5,790 nucleotides of DNA from Hydrogenophaga sp. (GCA_011390855.1 JAABRN010000052.1:1-5790); one strand, 5' to 3'; shown: positions 1-5,790, counted from the first letter of the stretch. Numbers and translations: made by a program. The notes: generated from the letters alone by a model not told the origin.

Positions 1-498
1 GCCCGCAATCTCGCGCCAACCTGGATCTACCTGATTTGCCGTGGCTTTGTGGCGCTCTCGCGCACGCTCAACGAAATCATCGTGGCGATTTTTTTGGTGG
101 CCATGTTCGGCTTTGGGCCGTTTGCCGGTTTCCTCACGCTGACCTTTGCCACCATCGGTTTCATGGCCAAGCTCATGGCCGAAGACATCGAAGAAATCGA
201 AGCCTCGCAGCTTGAAGCGCTGCGCGCCACTGGCGCGGGCTACCTGCAGGTGCTGGATTTTGCGGTGCTCTCGCAGGTCATGCCTCGGCTGGTGGGCCTG
301 TCGCTGTATCGGCTGGATATCAATTTCCGCGAATCGGCGGTGATCGGCATCGTGGGCGCCGGCGGCATTGGTGCCACGCTGAACACCGCCATGGACCGCT
401 ACGAATTCGACTCAGCCGCGGCCATCATCCTGGTCATCATCGCCATCGTCATGGTGGCCGAGTACAGCTCGGGCTTGCTCAGAAAGCGCATCCAGTGA
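1..498 (+). CDS. phnE: Phosphonate ABC transporter permease PhnE, first of a pair (5'-truncated)
   Basis: The reading frame is open from the first base of the window, so the N-terminus lies upstream; 165 residues are visible, ending at TGA 496-498. It is an inner-membrane permease subunit of a PhnCDE-type phosphonate importer. PhnE family marks are visible: the cytoplasmic EAA loop that contacts the ATPase (QLEALRATGAG followed by VLSQVMPRL), then DINFRESAVIGIVGAGGIG, a highly conserved PhnE stretch, and a last hydrophobic helix (IILVIIAIVMVAEY) with a basic tail. Over about 70 residues around the EAA loop I count 38 identities with the next gene, so the two are paralogues. Its stop codon overlaps the GTG start of the second phnE, which points to translational coupling and equal amounts of the two subunits. 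A GTG at 49 is only an internal valine codon, because homology continues upstream of it. The family call is secure; the substrate is inferred from the family. Confidence 0.93.
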   Translation, partial: ARNLAPTWIYLICRGFVALSRTLNEIIVAIFLVAMFGFGPFAGFLTLTFATIGFMAKLMAEDIEEIEASQLEALRATGAGYLQVLDFAVLSQVMPRLVGLSLYRLDINFRESAVIGIVGAGGIGATLNTAMDRYEFDSAAAIILVIIAIVMVAEYSSGLLRKRIQ

Positions 499-1307
499 GC
501 ACGAATTCCCCGAACTTGCCTGTGTGGCGCAAACGCTCCACCCGCGCCGACTGGATGGTGTTTGGTGGCTGGGTGCTGGCGTTGGCCTTCGTCTCCTGGA
601 CTTTCCAGGTCATGACCCAGGACACCATCTGGGCTTTTGTTGCCGATGCACCGGCGCAGATGGAGGACATCGGCTCGCGCATGATGCCCCCGGCCTGGAG
701 TTTTTTGGCCGAATTGTGGTGGCCGCTGTGGGAAACCATCAACATCGCCACGCTGGGCACGCTCATGGGGCTCGTGATGGCGGTACCCGTGGCTTTTCTG
801 GCGGCCAGCAACACCACGCCGAGTGCACGCTTTGTGCGCCCGCTGGCGTTGTTTGTCATTGTGGCTTCGCGCTCCATCAATTCACTCATTTGGGCGCTGT
901 TGCTGGTGGCCATTCTCGGCCCCGGTGTGCTGGCCGGTATTTTGGCGATTGCTTTGCGGTCCATCGGCTTCATCGGCAAGCTGCTCTATGAAGCCATCGA
1001 AGAAATTGACGCTGGACAGGTCGAGGCGATCACCGCCACCGGTGCTTCCAATGCACAGGTGATGGCCTGGGGCGTGGTGCCGCAGGTGGCTCCCACGCTG
1101 GCCGGCATCACGGTTTTTCGTTGGGACATCAACATCCGCGAGTCCACCGTGCTGGGCTTGGTGGGTGCGGGCGGTATCGGCGTCAAGCTGGAAGCCGCGC
1201 TGGGCACGCTGGCCTGGCCCAAGGTCACCATGCTGCTGATCATGATCCTGGCCACGGTGGTGGTCAGTGAGTGGGTCACAGCCAAGGTGCGCGATAAATT
1301 GATCTGA
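495..1307 (+). CDS. phnE: Phosphonate ABC transporter permease PhnE, second of a pair
   Basis: This is a complete 270-residue inner-membrane permease, the usual length for PhnE. The GTG start at 495 overlaps the preceding stop as GTGA; only a weak AGAAAG (481-486) could serve as ribosome binding site, so re-initiation after the first phnE is likely. Order of parts: a short cytoplasmic N-terminus; a first hydrophobic helix near residues 21-40; an amphipathic segment with a WWPLWETINIATLGT block at 75-89 that opens the permease domain; further helices near 88-105, 115-142 and 145-160; the EAA loop at about 177-200 (VEAITATGAS then VVPQVAP); DINIRESTVLGLVGAGGIG at 211-229; and a last helix at 244-260. 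Neighbouring PhnE pairs are known from phnCDE1E2 operons, for example in rhizobia, where two different permeases are thought to make a heterodimer. ATPase and binding protein are not in the window and are expected upstream. Confidence 0.95.
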   Translation: MSTNSPNLPVWRKRSTRADWMVFGGWVLALAFVSWTFQVMTQDTIWAFVADAPAQMEDIGSRMMPPAWSFLAELWWPLWETINIATLGTLMGLVMAVPVAFLAASNTTPSARFVRPLALFVIVASRSINSLIWALLLVAILGPGVLAGILAIALRSIGFIGKLLYEAIEEIDAGQVEAITATGASNAQVMAWGVVPQVAPTLAGITVFRWDINIRESTVLGLVGAGGIGVKLEAALGTLAWPKVTMLLIMILATVVVSEWVTAKVRDKLI

Positions 1308-1314
1308 AGCGGAC

Positions 1315-1536
1315 TCAGTGCCGCTGGCAGGCCAGCACCAGCGGCCAGAAGGCCTCCAGCGCGGGTGTGGGATGGCCGGGGCGCTTGGCCGCTTCGTCCC
1401 AGTGGCGCAGCCGCACCGCGTCCATGGCGTGCGCAATGTCGTGCAGCAAGGCCGAAACCCCAAGGGAATGGGTTGAAAACAGCGCCACTCGTTGTTGCAA
1501 ACGCTCAAAGAGGATATGGAGAGTGGGTGTCGTCAT
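1315..1536 (-). CDS. Small hypothetical protein (73 aa) between the two transporters
   Basis: I do not recognise this ORF. Reading from ATG 1536-1534 to TGA 1317-1315 gives 73 residues beginning MTTPTLHILFERLQQRVALF and ending in a histidine/tryptophan-rich half (LLHDIAHAMDAV, RLRHWDEAAKRP, ALEAFWPLVLACQRH). It looks soluble, mostly helical, without a signal peptide or membrane segment. In favour of a real gene: G/C dominates the third codon positions, especially in the last 45 codons, and the gene fits neatly between its neighbours, ending 7 bases after phnE and starting 76 bases from the phnS start. Against: no good ribosome binding site precedes the ATG, the start overlaps the proposed PhoB array, and no homologue comes to mind. 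The frame stays open further upstream to 1701, but that part runs antisense to the phnS signal-peptide region, so I chose the inner ATG. It could be a spurious ORF. Confidence 0.5.
   Translation of the reverse strand: MTTPTLHILFERLQQRVALFSTHSLGVSALLHDIAHAMDAVRLRHWDEAAKRPGHPTPALEAFWPLVLACQRH
1320..1345. other. Perfect 8-bp inverted repeat just after phnE
   Basis: GCCGCTGG (1320-1327) pairs with CCAGCGGC (1338-1345) across a 10-nt loop, starting 13 bases after the phnE stop codon. Its position at the end of the first operon would suit a transcription terminator or an mRNA 3'-end stabiliser, but no run of T follows on either strand. It also lies inside the 3' end of the minus-strand ORF, so it may simply reflect coding sequence there. 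Confidence 0.35.
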
Positions 1537-1566
1537 TTCGTCATGAAATTGTCGTGATCGGGTCAT
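1527..1566 (+). promoter_or_regulatory. Tandem PhoB-type Pho box, four half-sites
   Basis: Four heptads follow each other with 4-nt spacers, giving an exact 11-bp period: GTGTCGT (1527-1533), TCGTCAT (1538-1544), TTGTCGT (1549-1555) and GGGTCAT (1560-1566). Each agrees with the known PhoB half-site CTGTCAT at 5 of 7 positions, and every one contains GTC(A/G)T. Two of the spacers (catt, gaaa) are A/T-rich, as in enterobacterial Pho boxes. Four half-sites correspond to two adjacent Pho boxes, an arrangement known at strongly PhoB-dependent promoters. It lies upstream of phnS in the right orientation, which predicts activation of the phnS-phnT-phnU operon under phosphate limitation. The array also covers the start codon of the small minus-strand ORF, so bound PhoB could affect that gene as well. 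The repeats and spacing are seen directly; PhoB binding is inferred. Confidence 0.75.
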
Positions 1567-1576
1567 CGTCGCTGCC

Positions 1577-1582
1577 AAGAAT
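1577..1582 (+). promoter_or_regulatory. Possible -10 element of the phnS promoter
   Basis: AAGAAT matches the sigma-70 -10 consensus TATAAT at four of six positions. It begins 10 bp after the last Pho half-site, the spacing expected when PhoB replaces a -35 element. Transcription would then begin near 1588-1590, leaving a leader of about 24 nt before the phnS ATG at 1613. The match is weak by itself and rests mainly on position. Confidence 0.4.
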
Positions 1583-1600
1583 GAAAGCACCATGACCCTT

Positions 1601-1606
1601 GGAGAA
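1601..1606 (+). promoter_or_regulatory. Ribosome binding site deciding the phnS start
   Basis: GGAGAA sits 6-12 nt upstream of the ATG at 1613, good Shine-Dalgarno spacing. An in-frame ATG at 1592 lacks such a site and would lie almost at the predicted transcription start. Starting at 1613 also places a classical signal peptide at the very N-terminus. Confidence 0.75.
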
Positions 1607-1612
1607 CAACGC

Positions 1613-2650
1613 ATGAAATCACACCTGTCCCGCCGCTTCCTGCTGGCCACCGCAGCTGCGCTGAGCTTGTCGCTTTCCGGCAACCTGCTGGCACAGAGCA
1701 AGACCGAGCTGCTCGTCTACAGCGCCCTGGAGGCCGACCAGATCAAGGCTTACGAAGAAGCTTTTGAAAAGGCCTACCCCACCATCGACCTGAAGTTCGT
1801 GCGCGACTCCACCGGCATCGTCACCGCCAAGCTGCTGGCTGAAAAAGCCAACCCGCAAGCCGATGTGGTGTGGGGCCTGGCCGCCACCTCGCTCATGCTG
1901 CTGGACAAGGAAGGCATGCTCATGCCGTACGCCCCCAAGGGCCTGGAGGCAGTGAAGCCCGCCATGCGCGACCCACGCCCCCAGCCCACCTGGGTGGGCA
2001 TGGACGTGTGGGCCTCTGCGGTGTGCTTCAACACGGTGGAAGCAGCCAAAAAGAACATGCCATTGCCCAAGAGTTGGGCCGATTTGACCAACCCGGCCTA
2101 CAAGGGCCAGATCAGCATGCCCCATCCCGCCAGTTCGGGCACGGGCTACCTGATGGTGTCGTCCTGGCTGCAGATGATGGGCGAGGACAAGGGCTGGGCT
2201 TACATGGACGCCCTGCACGAGAACATGGGCTCATACACGCATTCGGGCAGCAAGCCCTGCCGCCAGGCAGGCGCTGGTGAATACCCTGTCGGTCTGAGCT
2301 TTGAATACCGCGCCAACAAGACCAAGAAGGACGGTGCGCCCATCGCCATCGTGCTGCCGTCTGAAGGCCTGGGCTGGGACATGGAAGCCACGGCCATCCT
2401 GAAGACCACGAAGAAGGTCGACGCCGCCAAGGCCCTGGCAGACTGGGCTGTGTCGCGTCAGGCCAATCAGCTCTACGCCAAGAACTTCGCGGTGGTGGCC
2501 CTGCCCGGCATCCAGGAAAAGCTCGAATTCATCGAGGGCGACGTGGAGAAGATGCTGGCCAAGAACGACTTCACCTGGGCTGCCAGCAACCGCGAGCGCG
2601 TGCTGGCCGAGTGGAGCCGCCGCTACGAGAGCAAGGCAGAGAAGCGCTGA
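1613..2650 (+). CDS. phnS: Periplasmic binding protein of a putative 2-aminoethylphosphonate ABC transporter (PhnS type)
   Basis: This 345-residue protein captures substrate in the periplasm and delivers it to the PhnT/PhnU complex. A Sec signal peptide covers residues 1-27: basic MKSHLSRR, then a hydrophobic core, with cleavage likely after LLA before QSK. The mature protein starts with LLVYSALEADQIKAYEEAF, typical of the large binding-protein group that includes Fe(III)-, spermidine- and AEP-binding members. RDSTGIVTAKLLAEKANPQADVVWG (64-88) and the GLGWDMEATAILK region (252-264) fit the putative AEP-binding branch (TIGR03261-like). The paired tyrosines that hold iron in FbpA proteins are not evident: the region around 228-232 reads LSFEY. 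Two cysteines remain in the mature chain (C138, C216) and could form a disulfide. The fused permease downstream supports the AEP assignment, but a related organophosphonate cannot be excluded. Expression is probably under PhoB, given the Pho box upstream. Confidence 0.88.
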   Translation: MKSHLSRRFLLATAAALSLSLSGNLLAQSKTELLVYSALEADQIKAYEEAFEKAYPTIDLKFVRDSTGIVTAKLLAEKANPQADVVWGLAATSLMLLDKEGMLMPYAPKGLEAVKPAMRDPRPQPTWVGMDVWASAVCFNTVEAAKKNMPLPKSWADLTNPAYKGQISMPHPASSGTGYLMVSSWLQMMGEDKGWAYMDALHENMGSYTHSGSKPCRQAGAGEYPVGLSFEYRANKTKKDGAPIAIVLPSEGLGWDMEATAILKTTKKVDAAKALADWAVSRQANQLYAKNFAVVALPGIQEKLEFIEGDVEKMLAKNDFTWAASNRERVLAEWSRRYESKAEKR

Positions 2651-2651
2651 C

Positions 2652-3926
2652 GTGTTCCAGCCGCCCCAACCCGGTCGCAGCGCTGGTGAGACCGCCACTC
2701 ACCTGGCGGACTTGCGCGTGACGTCGGCGCCGCTGCCGGGTGCGAGAGATGAAGCGGGTGGCTCACCGGCAGAAGTTGCCAAGCCTGGGCCAGCTATTGC
2801 CGCCGAGCAGCGGGCCAGAGAAGCGGCTGCGCCACTGCTGAGCCTGCGGGGTGTCACCCGGAAGTACGGCACGCAAACCGTACTGGACAGTGTCGACCTC
2901 GACATTGGACCCCAGGAATTCGTCTGTCTGCTGGGTCCGTCGGGTTGCGGCAAGACCACCTTGCTGCGCATCGTCTGCGGCATTGAAAGTGGCTTTGGCG
3001 GCAACCTTCACATGGCGGGTCAGGACATCACTTCGTGGCCGGCCGCACAGCGCCGCTTTGGCGTGGTGTTTCAGTCGTATGCCTTGTTTCCCAACCTGAC
3101 GGTGCTGGACAACGTCGCCTACGGCCTGCGCGGCATGGACAGCAGCCACCGGCGCGCGCGCTGCATGGAGATGCTCGACCTGGTGGGTCTGGCCGCTCAT
3201 GCACAGAAGTACCCGGCCCAGCTCTCGGGTGGCCAGCAGCAGCGCGTCGCCCTGGCGCGTGCACTGGCCCCTCAGCCTCGGTTGCTGCTTCTGGACGAGC
3301 CCCTGTCGGCCCTCGATGCCCAGGTGCGCATCGGGTTGAGACAGGAGATCCGCCGGTTGCAGCAGCAGTTGCGCATTCCCACCGTGATGGTCACGCACGA
3401 CCAGGAGGAGGCCCTGACCATGGCAGACCGGGTCGTGCTGATGGAGCGCGGCCGGATCGTGCAGCAGTGCGCGCCCATCGATCTGTACGCCCGTCCGGCC
3501 AGCGAATTCGCGGCCCGTTTTGTGGGACGAATGAATGTATTCACCGGTCAGCTCAACGGCGCCGCCCAGGTGTTTGTGGGCCAGGTTGACCTGCGCATCG
3601 CGCCTCATGCACACCCTCTGGACAGCCGCGGTTCTGTGAGCATCGGTATTCGGCCGGAACTGGTTCGGGTTCGCGAACGCGAGTGGCCGCGCGAACGCGC
3701 CCCTGGCGTGCGCGTGCCTTCTGCCAATACGGTGCCAGTGGAGCTCGTCGACATCACTTTTTGCGGCGCGCACACGATGCTGCAGTTGAATGCGCCCACA
3801 TTGGGCACGCACATCGAAGCCGAAGTGCCCACGCCACTGGGCGGCGACCTGCGCTGGCGCCGCGGCGCCCTGCTGGCAGCCACGCTGCCTGAAGCCGCGC
3901 TGACCCTGCTGGAGCGCCATGGCTGA
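2652..3926 (+). CDS. phnT: ABC transporter ATP-binding protein, putative 2-aminoethylphosphonate import (PhnT type)
   Basis: This cytoplasmic ATPase powers uptake through the fused permease. With the GTG start at 2652, one base after the phnS stop, it has 424 residues. All nucleotide-binding motifs are intact: Walker A GPSGCGKTT (95-103), Q-loop Q141 in FQSYALFPNL, signature LSGGQQQR (191-198), Walker B LLLLDEP (211-217, catalytic E216), D-loop SALD (219-222) and switch histidine H249 in VTHD. A C-terminal OB/TOBE-type region follows from about residue 297 (MNVFTGQL, later IGIRPELVRV), as in PotA- and FbpC-like ATPases. The ABC fold only begins near residue 62, so the first 60 or so residues are an alanine/proline/glycine-rich extension of unclear status. 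TTG 2712 and GTG 2718 are alternative in-frame starts, without clear ribosome binding sites; a weak AGAGAAG (2638-2644) favours 2652. The end overlaps the permease start by 8 nt. Confidence 0.9.
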   Translation: MFQPPQPGRSAGETATHLADLRVTSAPLPGARDEAGGSPAEVAKPGPAIAAEQRAREAAAPLLSLRGVTRKYGTQTVLDSVDLDIGPQEFVCLLGPSGCGKTTLLRIVCGIESGFGGNLHMAGQDITSWPAAQRRFGVVFQSYALFPNLTVLDNVAYGLRGMDSSHRRARCMEMLDLVGLAAHAQKYPAQLSGGQQQRVALARALAPQPRLLLLDEPLSALDAQVRIGLRQEIRRLQQQLRIPTVMVTHDQEEALTMADRVVLMERGRIVQQCAPIDLYARPASEFAARFVGRMNVFTGQLNGAAQVFVGQVDLRIAPHAHPLDSRGSVSIGIRPELVRVREREWPRERAPGVRVPSANTVPVELVDITFCGAHTMLQLNAPTLGTHIEAEVPTPLGGDLRWRRGALLAATLPEAALTLLERHG

Positions 3927-5625
3927 AGCTCGGGCGCCCTGGAGCGGCGTTGGCCATGTGGCGCCGGCGCGTGTGCCCGAAGGCGCTCTTGTGGGTGCGG
4001 GCGCCTGGGCCATGCTGGCGCTGGGGGTGCTGTTCATCATCCTGCCGGTGGGCGCGCTGGTGCAACACAGCCTGTTCGACGGGGCAGGGCAGTGGGTGGG
4101 CCTGGACAACTTCGCGCGCTACCTGGAAACGCCGGCCCTGGCCGACTCGGCCTGGCGCAGCGTGAGGCTGGCGGCGCTTTCAGCGCTGATCTGCGTGACC
4201 CTGGCTTACGGTTTTGCCTATGCCCTGACACAGACCGCCATGCCCGGCAAAGCGCTGTTCAGGGCGGTGGCCTTGTTGCCGTTGCTGGCACCTTCGCTGT
4301 TGATGGCCATCAGCCTCATTTACCTGTTTGGCAACCAGGGACTGCTCAAGTCGTGGTTTCCCGATGGCAGCATCTACGGCGAGCCGGGCATCGTCATCGG
4401 ATCGGTGCTCTGGACGTTTCCACATGCGCTCATGGTGCTGCTCACCAGCATGGCCACCATGGACGGTCGTCTGCCAGAGGCGGCGCGCACGCTGGGAGCC
4501 AGTGCCTGGCGCGTGTTCTGGACCGTGACGGTGCCTGCCAGCCGCTACGGGCTGTGCATGGCGCTGGTGGTGGTGTTCGTGCTCGTGATCACCGACTTCG
4601 GCGTCGCCAAGGTGATCGGTGGCTCTGCCAACGTGCTGGCCACAGACCTCTACCGGCAGGTGGTGGGGCAGCAGAATTTTTCCATGGGGGCGGTGGTCGG
4701 CGTGTGGTTGCTGCTGCCAGCGGTGGGCTCGTTCTTTCTGGAACGTTGGATCCGGCGCCGGCAGTCGGCCGCGCTGGGCGCGCGCTCTGCCGTGTTGCAG
4801 CCTGTGCGCTCGCCTCTGCGCGATGGTCTGATGTGGCTTTTTTGCGCCACCATTGCACTGGCGTTCCTGACCGTGATTGGTGTGGCGGTGTTCGCTTCGC
4901 TGGCCACCTACTGGCCGTACAACCTGAGCCCAGGCCTGAAGAACTACGACTTCGACAACATGGACGGTGGCGGCTGGGGTACCTACGCCAATTCCGTTCG
5001 CATGGCCTTGATGACCGCCTTGCTGGGCACCGTGCTCGCGTTCCTGACCGCCTGGCTGGTGGACAAGCCTCGGCGCTTCGGCCCGGTGCGCGAGGCGCTC
5101 AACCTGGTGCTGTCTCTGCCCCTGGCGGTACCCGGTCTGGCGCTTGGCCTAGGCTACATCCTGTTTTTCAATGCGCCAGGCAACCCGCTGGGCGGGCTGT
5201 ACGGCACCATGGCGATTCTGGTGCTGTGCACCGTGGTGCACTTCTTTTCGGTGGCGCACCTCACGATGCTGGCCGCCCTCCGGCAACTGGACCAGGAGTT
5301 CGAGCTGGTGGCTGAATCGCTCGGCGTGCCGTTCTGGAAAACCCTGTGGCGGGTGCACCTGCCCATGTGCCTGCCTGCCTTGCTGCAGGTGGCAGGCTTC
5401 TTCTTCATCAACGCCATGACCACCGTTTCTGCCGTGGTGTTTCTGTATTCGCCACACACCCAGCTTGCGGCTGTGGCAGTGCTCAACATGGACGATGCCG
5501 GCGACGTGGCGCCCGCCGCCGCGATGGCGGTGCTGATCTTTCTGACATCGGCGGCGGTGCGCGCCCTGTTCGCGTTGGTGTCGCACTGGACGCTGGCCCG
5601 CACGCAGCTGTGGCGCGTGAGATGA
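3919..5625 (+). CDS. phnU: Fused two-domain ABC permease, putative 2-aminoethylphosphonate import (PhnU type)
   Basis: The 568-residue inner-membrane protein carries two complete permease domains in one chain, with about twelve hydrophobic helices (roughly 28-50, 79-105, 112-137, 156-178, 210-230, 255-275, 303-330, 360-380, 393-417, 428-450, 488-510, 532-555). Each half has its own ATPase-contact loop: PEAARTLGASAWRVFWTVTVP (186-206) and ELVAESLGVPFWKTLWRVHLP (462-482), both of the form E-A/S-x-x-x-G-x(9)-P. The charged stretch at about 277-301 links the halves. This single-gene layout contrasts with the separate PhnU and PhnV of Salmonella and agrees with the putative AEP transporter family (TIGR03262-like, about 550 residues); Fe(III) permeases of the FbpB type are also fused, so the assignment depends partly on the binding protein. 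ATG 3919 overlaps the phnT stop by 8 nt and GGAG at 3911-3914 lies just upstream, which indicates coupled translation. No transposon or break is visible in the gene. Confidence 0.9.
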   Translation: MAEARAPWSGVGHVAPARVPEGALVGAGAWAMLALGVLFIILPVGALVQHSLFDGAGQWVGLDNFARYLETPALADSAWRSVRLAALSALICVTLAYGFAYALTQTAMPGKALFRAVALLPLLAPSLLMAISLIYLFGNQGLLKSWFPDGSIYGEPGIVIGSVLWTFPHALMVLLTSMATMDGRLPEAARTLGASAWRVFWTVTVPASRYGLCMALVVVFVLVITDFGVAKVIGGSANVLATDLYRQVVGQQNFSMGAVVGVWLLLPAVGSFFLERWIRRRQSAALGARSAVLQPVRSPLRDGLMWLFCATIALAFLTVIGVAVFASLATYWPYNLSPGLKNYDFDNMDGGGWGTYANSVRMALMTALLGTVLAFLTAWLVDKPRRFGPVREALNLVLSLPLAVPGLALGLGYILFFNAPGNPLGGLYGTMAILVLCTVVHFFSVAHLTMLAALRQLDQEFELVAESLGVPFWKTLWRVHLPMCLPALLQVAGFFFINAMTTVSAVVFLYSPHTQLAAVAVLNMDDAGDVAPAAAMAVLIFLTSAAVRALFALVSHWTLARTQLWRVR

Positions 5626-5662
5626 AACACCCCCGCGCCGCTTCGCGTGCCTTGCAGGCCGC

Positions 5663-5683
5663 AGCATCGCCGGAGTCGATGCT
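5663..5683. repeat. 7-bp inverted repeat downstream of phnU
   Basis: AGCATCG (5663-5669) pairs with CGATGCT (5677-5683) over a 7-nt loop, and TCTT follows at once. This is the first hairpin after the operon and the one closest in form to an intrinsic terminator, although the T-rich tail is very short and the stem is only moderately stable. Confidence 0.4.
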
Positions 5684-5694
5684 TCTTCGGGCTG

Positions 5695-5720
5695 TCCAAG
5701 CCTGCGCAGGCAGGCTTGGA
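5695..5720. terminator. Strong 10-bp inverted repeat, possible terminator of the phnS-phnT-phnU operon
   Basis: TCCAAGCCTG (5695-5704) is exactly complementary to CAGGCTTGGA (5711-5720) with a 6-nt loop, forming the most stable hairpin in the window about 70 nt after the last stop codon. The left arm also overlaps a second perfect palindrome, CCTGCGCAGG (5701-5710). No T-run follows, so it would be an imperfect intrinsic terminator; it may instead block 3' exonucleases or belong to a dispersed intergenic repeat. Confidence 0.45.
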
Positions 5721-5725
5721 GCCGC

Positions 5726-5790
5726 GGCCCTCAGCCCCCTCGAGGGGACGGCACTGGCCGTCCGTCCTGAGCATGTCGAAAGGCGGACCG
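5726..5790. repeat. Palindrome-rich intergenic tail, probable dispersed repeat (incomplete at window edge)
   Basis: This stretch holds the perfect 12-bp palindrome CCCCTCGAGGGG (5736-5747), the arms GGACGG (5746-5751) and CCGTCC (5762-5767), and TCCTGAGCATGTCGAAAGG (5765-5783). The last closely resembles the widespread intergenic element with core CCTGAGC-x-TGTCGAAGG that I recall from many beta- and alpha-proteobacterial genomes. GTCC (5764-5767) and GGAC (5785-5788) could close a stem around it. No ORF of credible composition is present. Identification as a dispersed repeat rests on memory of such elements, since only one copy is in the window. Confidence 0.5.

Noticed and set aside
882..1508. 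Minus-strand frame of 208 codons covering the end of phnE and the small ORF
   Set aside because: Most of it is antisense to phnE and reads as low-quality Gln/His/Gly-rich sequence; the 73-aa frame in the same interval has better codon composition.
1571..1577. A fifth PhoB heptad continuing the 11-bp series
   Set aside because: GCTGCCA matches CTGTCAT at only one position, so the array ends at 1566.
1592..1612. Upstream ATG at 1592 as the start of phnS
   Set aside because: It has no ribosome binding site and lies almost on the predicted transcription start. ATG 1613 has GGAGAA at proper distance and puts the signal peptide at the N-terminus.
1613..1693. Twin-arginine (Tat) signal on PhnS because of the SRRF motif
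   Set aside because: The Tat consensus has a residue between RR and F; here F follows directly, and the hydrophobic core is long and Sec-like.
2763..4109. Long minus-strand open frame (448 codons) opposite phnT and the start of phnU
   Set aside because: It lies antisense to a clear ABC ATPase with all motifs intact. Its Gln/His/Arg-rich composition is typical of the reverse frame of a GC-rich gene.
4092..5315. Plus-strand open frame of 407 codons inside phnU in another frame
   Set aside because: The Gly/His/Arg-rich translation has no domain-like features, while the overlapping phnU frame encodes two full permease domains.
1613..5625. Fe(III) importer of the FbpABC/AfuABC type
   Set aside because: The fused permease and ATPase would fit, but the binding protein lacks the tyrosine pair used for iron and reads like the AEP branch; the Pho box and the phnE neighbours also favour a phosphonate substrate.

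Overview
The window is high-GC DNA (about 60% or more by eye, with strong G/C at third codon positions) holding two phosphonate ABC importers in series on the + strand. Codon use, the two-gene phnE arrangement and the hairpin-rich intergenic tail suggest a beta-proteobacterium of the Comamonadaceae type (Burkholderiales). This placement is an inference from style, not from a marker gene.

Layout. Positions 1-1307 hold the end of a PhnCDE-type phosphonate transporter: a 5'-truncated phnE permease, then a complete second phnE that starts inside the stop codon of the first. The ATPase (phnC) and binding protein (phnD) expected with them would lie upstream of the window. Positions 1308-1612 separate the two transporters. 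They contain a small minus-strand ORF of unknown function (73 aa) and the promoter region of the next operon. Positions 1613-5625 are a three-gene operon: a periplasmic binding protein (phnS type), an ABC ATPase (phnT type) and a 568-residue permease with two fused permease domains (phnU type). The spacing is very tight: a 1-nt gap, then an 8-nt overlap. The set matches the putative 2-aminoethylphosphonate (AEP) importer family. Positions 5626-5790 have no gene but several closely spaced inverted repeats.

How it works together. The PhnE pair would form a heterodimeric channel for a broad-range phosphonate importer. The second operon would bind a phosphonate, probably AEP, in the periplasm and carry it across the inner membrane using PhnT-driven ATP hydrolysis. 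No catabolic enzyme (C-P lyase, PhnW, PhnX, PhnA) is encoded in the window.

The most notable signal outside the genes is at 1527-1566. Four heptads, each matching the PhoB half-site CTGTCAT at 5 of 7 positions and all containing GTC(A/G)T, recur at an exact 11-bp period. A possible -10 box lies 10 bp further on, and a good ribosome binding site precedes phnS. This indicates that the second importer is switched on by phosphate starvation through PhoB/PhoR. I found known families and plausible regulation, but no clear undescribed system.
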